Assembly (NCBI GenBank): GCA_964304625.1
Contig: OZ199838.1
Location: 8,370,001 to 8,434,000 of the forward strand
Origin: Kudoa neothunni
Taxonomy: Eukaryota > Cnidaria
Length of the DNA: 64,000 nucleotides
Direction: 5' to 3'
The notes under the pieces were generated by a model, which did no database searches, was not told the DNA's origin, and saw only the letters and a list, made by a program, of their open reading frames with translations. The translations under genes and the position numbers were made by a program. Each line of letters opens with the position of its first letter. The first letter of the stretch is position 1. This document shows positions 9,298 through 22,381 of this stretch, one piece after another.

Positions 9298-11419
9298 TCT
9301 AAAATTTTTAGAATGAATTGCGCGGGCGTAATTGAAAATTAATATACATATCTCGGAGGTTTGTCGGTTGGATTCAACATCCGAGGGTACCGGGTTCAGT
9401 TCCACCCCCTACCAATCAACTGTTTCGGTACGAGTGTATATTTACCTCCTAATGGGAGCTATTGTTAGTGTTAGAGCGCAACATTATGTGTAATTTCACT
9501 TTCGTTTATATAGTTCGCTCGTTCACAGGCGGGTTTATTAGATGTTTGAATCGTCAGGTCTGCATTAACAATTATGAAATCTACGTAGAACCAAGGTTCT
9601 TATGGGTGAGGTTTGAGGTGATGGTTGCCCCAAAGACTTTGATATTGCATGGGTTAAACTTCCACATTACCGCAAAATGATGAAGGATGGAGTAGATGTC
9701 AACCGTTCTATGGTATCTACAACATTGATGTGGGTGACATAACCCGTAACCAACCACTTTTCTACAACCTAACAAGTTGCGCGAGAAATTTGACCTTGTA
9801 AACAGAAAAAACGTTAATCACCATTATGTTTAAGCGGAATTTCACTATCTGGAAGAATAATATTGGTTCTCATTTTATCTAAATAATAGTATTTGAGTTA
9901 TAGACAAGGTATTAAGTGGTGGAGATCTAGCTTAACGACTCAATTTTACGAAATCTTAGTGCTTAATCATATATAGGGGCATAATTTACCAAGGAGGTTT
10001 ATTAGTCTCTTTTTTGACTCATCCGATAATACGGAATGTAAATTCTCTATTAGCATAAATGCTGTGGTGATTTAAGACATATGATGTAAAGAATGAATCA
10101 ATTATTGTTTGAATAACTGAAAGTTTCCTTGACGTTTTTTATATCGGGAATTTTTTTAAGTCAATTAGTTTACATTCTGTCTGATAAGAACTCATTTAAA
10201 CGACATATCGACACTATAAATTTGTATACCTGCAGTAGATTAAATCTACAAATGAGTCAATGAATGGGTCATAATCGTATAAACAATCAATTAGTAGGTA
10301 AGTTTGTATCCGATTACCCATTAAATAGCATCAAAATACTCCAAAAACCCAAGATATTATTTGGTTATTGATTAATGTTCTATGTTGTTTTGTTGTATTA
10401 AGTGGTATCACTGATACAAAACCAATTTTGTAGCAATATTCACTATTATTTACATTTTTATGTAGATAAAAGTTTGTCGTTGTGCCGACAGCGGAGATAT
10501 AACTACTGAGAGGGGAAATTAGGAAATTAATGCCGAGCGGAATAAATGGACCCAAATCTGTATGAAAAAAATCCAGCTCTAATTTTTAATGATGCAATAA
10601 CGGACGATGGTTGCGAATCATTTCGTGCGACCAACGAGAATAATGTATCAGAGCTACTGTTACCTGAGAAGGACGATAGGGGAATGCTTCAGTCAAGTTC
10701 GAGTAGGTCCGTTAAATTATTACTAGAGAAAACTAAATGTTAACAAACCTTTATTCTAGATTTTGATACTTATATATTTTTAAAAGAGTGTAAAATTTAG
10801 ATCCACCCCCTGCACACTATTTAAACCATAGGTATTGTACCCAGCTTAGCCTAAGCTATCCTTTAACAACATAGAGGTTGTAAAACTAAGATCTTAAGAG
10901 ATTATGTATATGTAGTGGATATAACGTAAAAATGAAATTTAATTTAGATTGAATTTGTTGAGGAGAATTTGTTCATAAGAATATCTAAATAAATGTTTTT
11001 AAAATCAGGATATAAACCTTGTATCTAGCCTCATGTGTATTTCTTATCTAAGTTGTTTGTCTTCAAGGGGGTTTCGCTCAGGCGTCAATAACTGAAAATA
11101 TTGACGATGCGGCTCAAAACCTTGATATAAAAACCACGACTCACTGTAAATTTTTTATACGTCATACTTATTTTTATTAAATCGTTATTGTATAAAATTT
11201 AGTGCAACAAATTGGAATTGAAATGTCTGCAGCGTCGAATTCAGGTATTTGAATTTTTTGTCTATAAGTAACTTTAAAAATGATCATATAATAACAACTC
11301 GACAATGAATGATAATTCTAAGTTTTATATAATTCATAATACCATGTTAGAATGAATTGGATTATAGTTTTACAAATATTGTCATATTAAATTTGGTGTT
11401 TTAATAAGTTCATATAGTA
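9298..11419. other. Intergenic stretch upstream of SLCO
   Basis: No convincing gene is seen. A 65-codon frame at 10546-10743 (begins MDPNLYEKNPAL, with an SSSSRS run) is open but resembles nothing I know; it could be an upstream exon of a minor SLCO transcript or chance. A tRNA B-box-like string (GGGTTCAGTTCCA) at about 9392 is discussed under rejected items. Confidence 0.4.
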
Positions 11420-13849
11420 ATGGATCAAGATACAGTTTCTTTCACTCAACTATCTGCCGATCGTCTCAACGAAAAACCAACAAACAGCATATTTAATGAC
11501 AATAATAATATTATTGATTTTTTAAACAATCCTTCCTTGGAATTTATGTATGAAGAAAAATGGGATAATGAAGAACAACAAGAAAACCACCATCAGCAAG
11601 CCTATTTCTCGAAGAGATTTTGCGGTTTTAGTACTTTAAAAGTAAGAAAGATTGAGAAAAAATTCACTGATTGGGCCTACAAACACCCTTGGCTTATATT
11701 GATTTGCTTGTGCTATGTTTCGATGGTGTGTACTATGACTGGAATTGGATTCCTTGGAGTGGTTATTCAAGATATTGAGAAGCAATATGGATTATCCAGC
11801 ACACACACTGGGTTTATTTCGGCTTGCTTAGATGTAGCTTTTTGTTTTGGTGCCATTCTTATTGGATGGAAACTCAAGAAATCCGATTTGGGTTTTATAT
11901 CGTTAGGTATGGGAGCTGTAACTTTGGGATGCCTTTTGTTTGCATTACCTTTGGCCGTTATCCGAACCGATATCAATATAATTAGCACAAACAATACAGC
12001 CATATCCGAAAGTCTATGTTTCACTAAAGAAAACCTTCAGCGCATGAAAGTTTCACTACCGATAGATAATAGATACTCAAAAAACAATAAGCCCATTATT
12101 TCTAAGGACCATGAAAATAGAGGCTTGAGTAATAGCTATCGTGCACTTATTATATTCTACGCGGCATTTGCACTCATTGGAATTGGTTCAGCGCCCGTTT
12201 TCATACTTAGTCCAATAATTTTGAAAAATATGTTATCAGAGAGTCGAAGAAGTACCTACTTATCCATATTCTACTTAAGCTCTTTGTTGGGACCATCACT
12301 TGCATACTTTTCATCGAATCCAATTTTGAAAATCCCTGTATTTCTTAAACCAATCTCGAACACTGATGAGTTTATCGGGGCTTGGTGGATATGCTTTGTT
12401 TTTGGGGGGATTGCATCCTTCGTCGGTTTCATAATTATTTCAATAATTGCCATTTTATTCAACCCATCAGAACAAGAAAACCCTGTTGGTGTCCCAAGTG
12501 TCAGCTACAATTCAAATTTGGGAAATGTACCCGACAACGTTTCTAGTCGAAGCTCACAAAACAAACATAAAAAGTTGACCCAAGTTTTTGTTCGCGCTAC
12601 TAAAAATTCATTTAGACATCCTCTGGGTATTGACCCACCATCGAAATTCGAACCTTTATCCCTGCTAGAACCAAACGATCACAATTTGAAAGGCTTGAAA
12701 ACATTTGGAAAACTGAGACTAATTATATCGAACAACTGCTACCTATTGGTCTCATTTTCTTCTACATTGATTCAATTTCTTATTGTTGGTTTTGCGACAT
12801 TTTTACCAAAATTTATGGAAAACAATTTTACTATTTTACCTGAAAGAGCAGTGATTATTGTTGGATTTATCATGGTGCCTAGTGCTGCCTTGGGATCTAT
12901 CGTTGGGGGATTTCTTATACGCAAATTTAAGCTTAGACTGCCGCAAATATGTTTCTTGTGTTTTGTCTGTTCGCTTGTGACAACTGTTGCGACGTTTTGT
13001 TTCCTTATTCAGTGCCCACCTGTGACCAACGTGACACCAAGTTACTCTTCCCTCAAATACCCCCACAGGTATTTCTTCATTACATTAATAATTACAATCG
13101 AAATTTAATAGTTCAATAATAAACATCGAAAAATGCTGGTCCCAGTGTGCTTATCCCTGTGAAGACCTACCGTCACAACCTGTTTGCTATCAAGACAAAA
13201 ATATTTTATTTTTAAATCCATGCTACGCTGGATGTAGAAGCAACAAACTCGACAATAACCAAGTAGTGTATTTCTTAACGTCGAAAATAATATTTTATCT
13301 TTAGACTGTATATTTTGATTGTTCTTGCATTGAAGAAAACAACTCTTTTAGTACCAAAATAATTCTTACGGTAGGGAGTTGTTCATTGTATTGCAACCAA
13401 ATTATCTTCTTCTCAGTGGTCATGTTTTTGCTCAATTTCTTTATGTTCACTATGTATGTTCCAATGACGGAAGTAACGATGCGGTAAGAACAACTCATTT
13501 TACTACTTGTTGGATTAAGCTGAATTTAGTGTTGTCAGAGGAAATCTACTAACAATGGCGCTTGGTTTCCAGCAAGTTCTTCAGCGGTTACTTGGTCAAG
13601 TACCAGGACCGATTATTATCGGTAAACTTATTGATTTGGCATGTGTGTATTGGAAAACCAAAGGCTCGGAATCTCATTGTTTTGTTTACGACACTGTCAA
13701 ATACAGGTTTTGTAAAATTTCATTCTTTTAACTTAATATTTTCTAGAATACACATGACGTCCATTGGAGTGCCTGTCTTTCTTGTAAATACATTATGTAT
13801 GTTTACAGCCTATGTGTTCTCCTCGCGTGAAAATTTAGAAGTTTCCTAA
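11420..13849 (+). CDS. SLCO: Organic anion transporting polypeptide (OATP/SLCO family)
   Basis: This is a five-exon gene: 11420-13068, 13112-13262, 13305-13483, 13539-13706 and 13747-13849, giving 749 codons in phase. All introns are GT-AG and 40-55 bp. The product is a 12-TM major-facilitator carrier for organic anions in the plasma membrane. TM1 begins at about residue 91 (WLILICLCYVSMVC). The OATP blocks IEKQYGLSSTHTGFISACLD and the signature GAWW are present. Exon 2 encodes the Kazal-like Cys-rich loop between TM9 and TM10 (CWSQCAYPCEDLPSQPVCYQ, then NPCYAGCRS). Exon 4 has the conserved RLLGQVPGPIIIGKLIDLAC. The long N-terminal cytosolic tail (about 85 residues) is larger than usual. The start is the first Met in frame. 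The gene looks intact. Substrate cannot be told from sequence. Confidence 0.93.
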
Positions 13850-14864
13850 AATCACTGTTCGAAAATATACAACAGTTTAAATTATATTTCAACTTTAAAC
13901 TGTATATCTTGGTTTATGTTTTCAAAATATAATTTTATTGCATTAAATAAGTTAAAAAAATAGTATCCCATTTGAGGAAAAAATATAGATAACTTAGAAT
14001 TATGCATTCGACCATGTAAATCTTCCTCTTTTAACAATCTAAAGATGGTGTTATTTAGTTCTATAAGTCATTGTTCGTGCGTGTCGCTCCTAAAAATGTC
14101 TCTTAAAAGTAGCTATTAAATAATTATTTTATTGTAGCTGTTACGCAACGCAATCGCTTTACAAGTTATGGTCTGAACAAATTTGTACATGAGCTAGGAA
14201 TTTACATTTTATTATAATTGTATCTTATGAGATTTAGGTAAATTAAAATGAGATGTGCATGGTCGTTTTTATTAATTTTATACAATTATTGAAAGGTCTT
14301 CTACTTAACTAAATATATTTGTGTGGACATCCATTACTATATTCGGTGACTCACCGATTACTACAATAGGATTTAATTTGGAGAAATTTCAGAATTATAG
14401 GGTTATCGGAATTATATTAGGTGAATCGTTGAAATAAGATAAAAAAATAACTAAAAATATCTGGTATTATTTCAGTTAAATAGAATGCACATTTGGATAT
14501 TTATTAATCCAACAAAATAATGTTTAATTTCTTTTATTAGCTACGATCAAGAAATTCTTTAATAAAACTAATTAAACAAATACTTACGCAATTTAATAAA
14601 CCTTTCACCCTACAAAAAATGTGATTCTCAAAAAGAAATTTCATGGGATTTCTTATTTTTATGAATAAATGGGTTAAATTATTTATTTAAATCGTGTATG
14701 CAAATTTTTTGAATATATTTATGATTTTGATTATTAATAAGAAAATGTCATTCGGAAAGTTAATAATGCTATGCTAGCTGAATTATAACCAACAAAATAC
14801 TGGATGTAATTAAGCGTAAATCATATATGAATTGTATATGGAACATATTATTGTAATCTTTTTG
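13850..14864. other. AT-rich intergenic stretch
   Basis: I see no gene or transposon end. It contains the SLCO 3' region and simple A/T-rich sequence only. Confidence 0.6.
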
Positions 14865-17136
14865 TGTATATGTTACCGGCAATGTATGAAATTCAGGCAA
14901 TATATAGAATGCCTAGCATTCTTAAGCAAAGTGTATAATACATGCGTTCTTACATACTCTACCTAGGCATTCTATAAAAAATTAATTACCACCAAAAAGA
15001 TGTTCGGGTCGTCATTTTCACGTGATAATAGTCCTTGGGATTAGGTGACGCTACGTAAGTTTGTGCTCATTGCTGTGTGTTTGTAAAAATGAACGGAGAA
15101 GATTCAAATGTAGCATTTGAAAAAGAATCTTGTTTGATTGAAATGAGAGAACTTTTCCTTACAGAGCTATCAAAAATGCGAACTACTGGTGCTAAAAATT
15201 GTGTTTACCTTACCGACGCCAGTTATGAACGACTAGTGAATGATGTGATAAGAGCAAAGTTAACAACAAAGAAAGGACCACGGGATTATTGGCTTCTGAA
15301 ACGCTACGATGTGATGACGATAGAGAAAAAAGCAAGTTGTTCTTTCCTGTCAAAGAAGGGGTCCGTTCTATTCAGTTTTACGTCAGTGATTCTGAATTAT
15401 TTGATGTTATTCACGACGCTCATTAGCTATTGGACATGGAGGACGAGACAGAATGTTAAAGGAGCTTCGACCAGAATTTAAAATCATTACCCGTCGTGAT
15501 ATTGAATTGTACATTCAACTTTGCCAGGCATGCCAGAAGAAACAAAAAGGCATGAAGAAAGGCATTGTAGTGAAACCGATGGTATTTTCGGATTTCAATT
15601 CCCGTTGTCAGGTGGATCTAATTGATTTCCAATCCCATCCTGATAAAGAATACAAATTTATAATGGTATATCAAGATCATCTTACTAAGTTTGTTGTTTT
15701 ACGGGCTATTAAATCAAAAACAGCTGAAGAAGTAGCGTTTAATTTAATAGACATATTCACATTACTGGGAGCTCCATCGATATTGCAGTCAGATAACGGT
15801 CGAGAATTTGCCAATAAGGTAATCACAAACCTGAAGAAATACTGGCCGACATTGAAGATTGTTCATGGAAAGCCGCGACATTCTCAAAGTCAGGGTAGTG
15901 TTGAGCGAGCTAACCAAGATATCGAAAACATGTTGTCTGCTTGGATGCAAGACGAAAAAACCAACAAATGGAGTGAAGGAATACGTTTCGTCCAACTTAT
16001 GAAAAATAGAGCTTTCCATTCTGGGATTCAAAGAACACCTTACGAAGCTCTCTTTGGCTGCGAAGTTAAAGTTGGTCTCACTACGTCTTCCATACCTCAA
16101 GATGTTTTATTCGGTATACACACTGAAGAAGAATTAGAAATAATAATTGAAAATATGCACACAATAGAGCTAGAAGATGTGAACCATGTGACCGAAGAAA
16201 TGAGCGTTACTCCACAGAACCCTGTTGAGATTTCTGAATACGAAATGGAAAAACAATGCTACAATGAAGAGATATGTACTCAAGAATCTGAAAGTTCTTC
16301 CGTGTGCTGTGTATGCTTAAAAGCAAGTACTGGTGCACATACTTGCATTAAGTATGGTCGAAGCGTCCATATAATCTGTGGGGAAACTCTAAAAGACGAC
16401 AATGGTGAAACAATTGGAGGTTATGGTGTTGGTATCTGCTGCACTATTTGTTTTAACATTGAAAATGCGGAAAAACATAAGAAGCTGTCTATGTTGAGCC
16501 TAGAGATTCAAGCAAAAAAAATGAAAATGGCTTCGGACAAAAATTTTTCTCCTGCATCTTTGGGCGATACTGTGCGCATTCCTATTCCTGATGTGGACAA
16601 GGGACGTGGTGATCCGCGAAATGTGTTAGCGGTGGTAATGGACCTTACGGATGATGGTTTTTACCGACTTGGAACTAATCAAGGAAGGTTAAAGCAGCTA
16701 TACGCAAGATCACAATTTAGCATTTGCCAACAGCGATTTATAAAAATTGTTGATGTCCCTGACCACGAAATACCTCTTCGCTCTGCTGCTACTTCTCAAT
16801 CTACAGGAAGTGGTCAAGGATTTTTAAGGTGTATGTGTAAAACTAAGTGCCAAAATAACAAATGCCTTTGCCTCAAGAAGAATTCAAAATGCCATTCTAG
16901 TCTTCCTTGTTGTAATAAATAATAAGTTATTGTTGTGCTTCGTTGGTGATTTTTCTGAAGGTTAATTTCGATTTCTTTTTGCGCTTCATTTTTGATTATT
17001 AACCATTTTTTGACGAATATCTTTTTAAATTTGCATATTTGCACATTGCCTGAAGTAGAACTAGTCATTGTATAGAATGCCTAGGTAGAGTGTGTAAGAA
17101 TGCTAGGCATTATACACATTGCCGGTAACATATACA
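14865..17136 (+). mobile_element. Ginger-type DNA transposon
   Basis: Inverted repeats start TGTATATGTTACCGGCAATG at 14865 and end at 17136. Both arms continue into a second conserved block (GCCTAGCATTCTTA, then CTCTACCTAGGCATTCTATA). TGT...ACA ends with a DDE integrase inside are typical of Ginger cut-and-paste elements. The left arm has about 50 extra bases between the blocks. AGAATGC-cta-GCATTCT inside the left arm is a perfect palindrome. No target duplication is evident. Overall the element looks nearly whole and fairly young, with one or two breaks in its gene. Confidence 0.8.
15077..16922 (+). CDS. Ginger integrase/transposase (KRBA2/SCAND3-like)
   Basis: This is a retroviral-type integrase used by a DNA transposon. 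In order it has an N-terminal region (SYERLVNDVIRAK, DYWLLKRYDV), an integrase zinc-binding part ending CQACQKKQK, the catalytic core (QVDLIDFQSH; GAPSILQSDNGREFANKVI; GSVERANQDIENML) with D, D and E in the usual order, a PYEALFG block, a Cys-rich motif (CCVCLKASTGAHTC...CTICF), and a C-terminal Cys cluster (CMCKTKCQNNKCLCLKK). This layout matches KRBA2- and SCAND3-like proteins that derive from Ginger elements. The gene is largely intact with one or two breaks near its front. It fills the space between the inverted repeats. Confidence 0.85.
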
Positions 17137-17221
17137 ATGAAACCTTGATGATCCAGAAGAATTTCAAAACTTTATTTGTACTTTATTGAAGTTACGTGCC
17201 GATAAATTTCAAATTATTCTG

Positions 17222-17285
17222 AATCTCGCTATTTGAAAAAAATCACTGATCCCAAGTGTTCCGGATAATCGAGGTTTCACTCTAT
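17222..17285. repeat. Second pogo/Tigger-type terminal repeat copy
   Basis: The minus strand reads AACCTCGATTATCCGGAA, then TTGGGATCAGTGATTT and TAGCGAGATTCAG. It matches the copy at 9236-9297 in order and spacing. It has no partner end. Confidence 0.5.
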
Positions 17286-18687
17286 TGAAAATCGAGTCAT
17301 TAAATAACCCACATGGTCTTTGGATGCATAAGCGAATAAATAATGGGAATATTTATCTATATTTCGTTGAATATAATTGAATTTGAAATCGACGAAGATA
17401 AATCGTACAAAAATGGATCGATTACCTTTAACCCTCTAACGGACTTGGGGTCTGTGGGACCCCAGCGCCACATTATATTGCCAATAAATATTTTTCTAAT
17501 ATACGCTCAAGTTTGTAATCTTAGCTGCTCTTCTATATTTATGAATTTTGTAGTTTATAATCGCTATTACATAACACGAAAATAAAAATCCATCCTCCAA
17601 CGGACTTTGGGATCTGGGAGACTCCAGGTTTTTTGTCTATATCTAATTGAAAAATTATAAAAATGCGATATTTGAAGTATTCAATAATTCTACCCACGCA
17701 ATATCAAGAAAATCGTTTATCACTGTACGAACTAATCCTTGATAATTCGGTACGGGAAGATTCGTCTGGATCCCCGTAATCTGTCGTTACATCAGCATTA
17801 AAATGCCCTCGTTATTTGCTTGTAATCACAGCTTATAAACTGGAAAACAGAGTTAATTTAATAATGTTCTCTTTATTTTTTATAATAATAAAATTTGAAA
17901 CAGTATAGTTAAATTTTGAAGCATTTAAATGTGTTTCACTTACTACATGCTCCTTTTTTATTAACCCTTCTCGGACCCCATTTCAGGTTATTCTGAATTT
18001 TTCTCTATAAATGAAAGTGTAACGACGTTTAACAATCCAGTAAATCTTTAAGCGTAAAGTTTCTAATTAAAATATAATATTAGTTAAAATTTTTAATACT
18101 CAAAGTTTTTGGAAAATGCGTTTTTAGTAGGTGCAAAACAAACATTGTTTAGAATCCCTCCAACTAAGTCAGTTTTAAAGAATATTTGTGAATATGAATA
18201 AATAAATAAATAAATTTAATATTAATATGTTGTATATGAAGTATATTTCCAAATTTGTTGTAGGTTTAAAATTTCTCTGAGTGTTCACGAGACCTAAGAA
18301 TGTCAGTGTTAATATCAAATATTTCTGCTTGGTAGTAACACACGAATTATTTATGTTGTGATAATTTATTATTCAAACTTAAACAATGAGAACGACAGCA
18401 GTTCACAACGGGCGGGCGCTGAATACATTTTTGGAATTACCGAAATTTTCCGGACATACGGACTCGGAAGGACTAATGCCTAATACTCGTGTAAACTCAT
18501 CTATAAATAATTTAAAGATGTTTTTATTTTATTTCCTAACTTAATGCTTAATGTAAACGCGATTTTTCAATTTCTGCCTAGAAGAACATTCGTTGAATGG
18601 TATGTATTAGTACAGTAGGCAATCGATTTTTCGTACTTTTCGGAGCGTGCGCGTTTTAAGAATCATGATGGTCGGGGAGTGATTTAA

Positions 18688-20583
18688 CCCTTCGCCACAC
18701 GCGCAAAAAACTTTACGCGGTTACACGCATGGGGTCCGTTGGACCCCATCAAAAAGAAACAGTGATTTAATACTAATAAATAGGGAAATAAATTATTTTT
18801 TAAACAGTTATTGCAAATGATATTTAAATGCATTTTACAGACAAATTTTGAGCATGTCTGACAACTTGTTCTTGTTTTTTTATCATGTAGACGGGTGCAT
18901 AAATGATATCTTCCTCTGTCAACGAGAGAGATTCTTGGTTCCATATTGACAGGTTTTTGGATTTCTACTAAATTTAAGTTAGAAAAAATTATCAATGTAT
19001 TAACCTTTTTTATTCAACTGAGGCTCTATTAATTGCATACTCAACGACTTCAAAAACTCCTTCCGACGAATAATTTTATCGGCCTTCATGCAATATATAG
19101 CACATGCATTTATTGCTACAATATCTAGAAGTGTATTAAATATGACAACAGGCCATCTTCTTGTAATTCGAAAAGTAGAGTAATTCCCGCACATTTGATC
19201 TATTGTATCAACTCCACCCTTTGTTGAATTGCAAAAAGAGACGATCTCTGGTAGCTTTTTAGGGTGGTTCAAACCAACGGTTGACTTGTGGTGAAACGAA
19301 CTCAGCAGTGTAACGGCTTTGTTTCTTTTGGGGACATAAGACACTAAGGTTAAATCTAATGCAAAAGAAGATGAGTATTGTTCACGAGTTTTTGAAGCCA
19401 GGAATTCAGGAGGTATTTTTTTCTTGTTTTTCTAATGGTACCACAAGCAGTTATTCCATTCATTAATAATTCCTGAAACAATGGAACTGATGTAAACCAG
19501 TTGTCAACAGTGATGTTTCTTCCTGAGCCCAGAATTGGTTGAATCAGGCACATAATTAAACTATGGGGTGAGTTGTCAACTTTATATGGGGCACTTTTCT
19601 GGGCTCCCAGGTAAACTTCAAGATTAAGGGTGTAAAAAGTTTTAGAATCACACAGGTTAAAAATCTTAATCCAATATTTCGCTGGCTTAGAAGGCATATA
19701 CTGCTTAAAAATACAGCGACCCTGGAATGATCTAAGCATTTCATCGATCGTCAAATATTCGGTGGGTATATAATATTTGATGAAATTAGAATTTATTTGA
19801 TTAAAAATATCTCTGATTTTTGACATTCTATCTTGATTATTTTCATTTGAATTACTTGAACCAGTTGCAAAACGTAGACATCTTTTTAACAAGGAAAATC
19901 TATTCTGGTTGAATATTTTTTTGCAAATTGGAAAACCAAAGTCGTCATCTGCCCATAATTCATTCAAATGAGTAAGATTAGCTTTCTTCACGACAAGAAA
20001 ATAGTGCAAACCAATGTGAGCTTTTAATTCACACATATCAAATGCCATACAATCTCGCGATCGTTTGTAATTTGGTTGGATATTTCGAAGGTAGTAATTG
20101 GTACATTGCAATATTTCAGTTAATATATTCTCAGTGATAAATAAACTCCAAATTTGAGACTCAGATTCCACGTCATCAGAAATTTTTACTCCATGTTTAT
20201 CCGTAATGATGTCGTGTTTTCTCTTTCTTGACAATAATCCCACAGGCTTTGAGTTCCATTCAAAATTTTTGGAGTATAACAAATGTTCGCTATCATCTAA
20301 ACCCTTTATTTAAGAAATATTTATTTATTTATTTATTTATTCTATTCTATTATATTACTTTTTGATGATACATCAGAGCTTGAATCATTGCTTTTTTCAT
20401 CATAACAATCATCAAAATCATGTTTTAAAAATTTTCTAAAGTCCATTTCCTATTTTCATTTTGAAGAAAAGGTTAAAAAACATGAATATTTTAATTTTAG
20501 TGTTACTATAAAAAACACAACGATAGCTATTTGCAGATTGAAATCACGTGGGGTCCATTGGACCCCATGCGTGTGACGGAGGG
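18688..20583 (-). mobile_element. piggyBac element, complete, nested in Tigger
   Basis: TTAA occurs at 18684-18687 and 20584-20587. The ends are CCCTTCGCCACACGCG on the left and, read inward from the right, CCCTCCGTCACACGCATG. Hairpins are GGGGTCC-gtt-GGACCCC (18731-18747) and GGGGTCC-att-GGACCCC (20550-20566). The hairpin is 43 bp from TTAA on the 3' side and 17 bp on the 5' side. At 1896 bp it carries an almost full-length but broken transposase on the minus strand. Confidence 0.92.
18700..20282 (-). pseudogene. piggyBac transposase, nearly full length, frameshifted
   Basis: Reading from 20282 leftwards: an N-terminal domain (AFDMCELKAHIGLHYFLVV), first catalytic block YLTIDEMLRSFQGRCIFKQY with PSKPAKYWIKIF, second block GSGRNITVDNWFTSVPLFQE, then, in another frame at 19000-19344, FCNSTKGGVDTIDQMCGNYS with the third Asp and RRWPVVIFNTLLDIVAINA. 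A third piece at 18684-18995 has the C-terminal zinc motif (CQTCSKFVCKMH...CNNC). All three Asp residues survive. At least two frame changes, near 19350 and near 18998, break the gene; few other changes are visible, so the copy is rather young. It could be active only as a cis-element. Confidence 0.88.
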
Positions 20584-21364
20584 TTAAATTGTTGTTCATT
20601 AAAATTTACCACATTTTCTGTTTAATTTAATATGGTATAAATAATTAAAAATTAAAAGTAACCCCGTTTAATACCATCACTGATATGAGTAAATTTAATT
20701 TTTTTATATTTTAATTGACATTTAACATTTATTTCAAAATCTTATTTATTTTAAGTATAAATTTTCTTTATAATTTCATCTTTGTGATTAAATAACAATT
20801 CATTCTGTTGTAAAGTTTGAGTTTTTGATTTCGAATTAAATTATTGTAGCTACAAGAAACGATAGTAATGGTTTTTATCTTATCTCGTCAATTTTGATAA
20901 TCAATAATGAAAAATTGCTAATAGAAACAAACAAAAACTGAGAGAAGACTTTATGAATCGCTTTGTGGAAATAATCAGTTATCTTAGTTTGGTTAGATTT
21001 TTTTGAACAATACGTTTGACAGCGTACTTTCCAGTTTTATGACCAAGTTGTATTCGTCAATAGCATTACACTTTGCGAAAATTTAAAGTTTTTTAATTGA
21101 TTCTATAATTTCCTTCGAAGAAATATCATCGATTGGTAAATCTAAGGATATATCGTCATCATAATGGTTCTTTTACCTTTTCTATGTTATGCTTTAAGTT
21201 AATTGAATATTCATGATCCATAGAAAATTATCGTGCTCCTCTAGAATCATCCAGTCAATTTCTGTTAGTTCATGGAATGTAATTTCATTATTTATATCTT
21301 TATCGTTAGCAGAAGAAAACCTAGCTTTAAAACAATTTAATATGGTTTTATTGCTAACAGACTC

Positions 21365-22381
21365 TCACGCTTCTTTAGTTAAAAATATAGATTCCAGATA
21401 ATCTGGGGAAGTTGAGAGAGAGAGAGTCAGCTTCTGTGAACGCAAAAAACGTTTTATAATGTCTTTTTTATATGTCGTTTTGAACGAATGTATAATACCC
21501 TGATTTATAGGCCGCAAAACACTTATCGTATTTTGAGGAAGAAAAACCATTTTTATATGGCTTAAATCGTTGTGGAAATTAGAAATTGCATCGTCGAATA
21601 TAAAATAATTTTATTGGAATTTATTCAAAAAACTTATTTAAATCAGTTATATATTTTATAAACATATGATCAGTCATTCATGCTTTTTCGCAGCACTCAT
21701 ACTTTAGTAGAAGCTTGTTATGCTTTTTTTCTCTTTTTTTATTCGGTTATAGACATTCTCCTTAGTTGTGACATAGCTCTTTCCTAAAACTATGTAAATA
21801 TATACGAACAAAAATTTTAGCTCTTGTTGCTGATAGTGTAGCGCAGTTTCTTCGATTTTAAAAACACAATCGAGTGAGCAGCCCTTTATTATATCTAAAA
21901 ACATCGGAATCCATTTTCAATTATTTCGCTGTCAACGATACAAAAATCATCATGATAATTTTGCCCTTTTAGATTGAATACTGATTAAAACCCCTTAAAC
22001 TTAAACCGTCGGTTATTGATGAATCCACACACGAATCATTGGAGCACAATCCTCTCATTTTATTAATCATATCAATAGAAGCTAGCTCTTTGTTGGCATT
22101 GTATTTCAATTTTTTTCGATGAAGCTAGCCCACCTTCATGGGATTTTACTATTTCTTTTCTCTTATTAAGAATGCCATCCAACGTTGAAATTGTAAGAAA
22201 GTTTAAAATATCGAACAGTAGCCTCCTCCGCTCCCTTATTAGACAAGTGTTCAAAAAATTCGATTATTTCAAATTCTTCCTTAATCGTTATGCTTTTTTT
22301 ATTTTTGTTGTGCCGTCTGAAAACTAAGAAAAACACGCATGTTCCGTCGAAAAATTTAAAAAAAGTACGTAAAATCCGCAA
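21365..22381 (-). pseudogene. Tigger/pogo transposase remnants (CENP-B-like)
   Basis: The minus-strand frame 22166-22381 has NKKSITIKEEFEIIEFFEHL, the start of the CENP-B/psq helix-turn-helix. The frame 21365-21550 reads FLPQNTISVLRPINQGIIHS, then FKTTYKKDIIKRFL, matching the DDE_1 block FLPPNTTSLLQPMDQGVI. The middle part between 21550 and 22070 is degraded. The pieces lie in correct order inside the Tigger ends. Confidence 0.75.

Noticed and set aside
9341-9420. Possible tRNA-derived SINE (GGGTTCAGTTCCA)
   Set aside because: The B box fits, but the T stem does not pair and no clear A box, tail or second copy was seen in the window.
11767-12024. Minus-strand frames inside SLCO (11767-12024, 12271-12462, 12836-13066)
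   Set aside because: They are antisense shadows of the long SLCO exon with no recognisable content.
17343-17585. An 80-codon frame over the piggyBac end at 17428
   Set aside because: It reads through terminal repeat DNA and has no coding signature.
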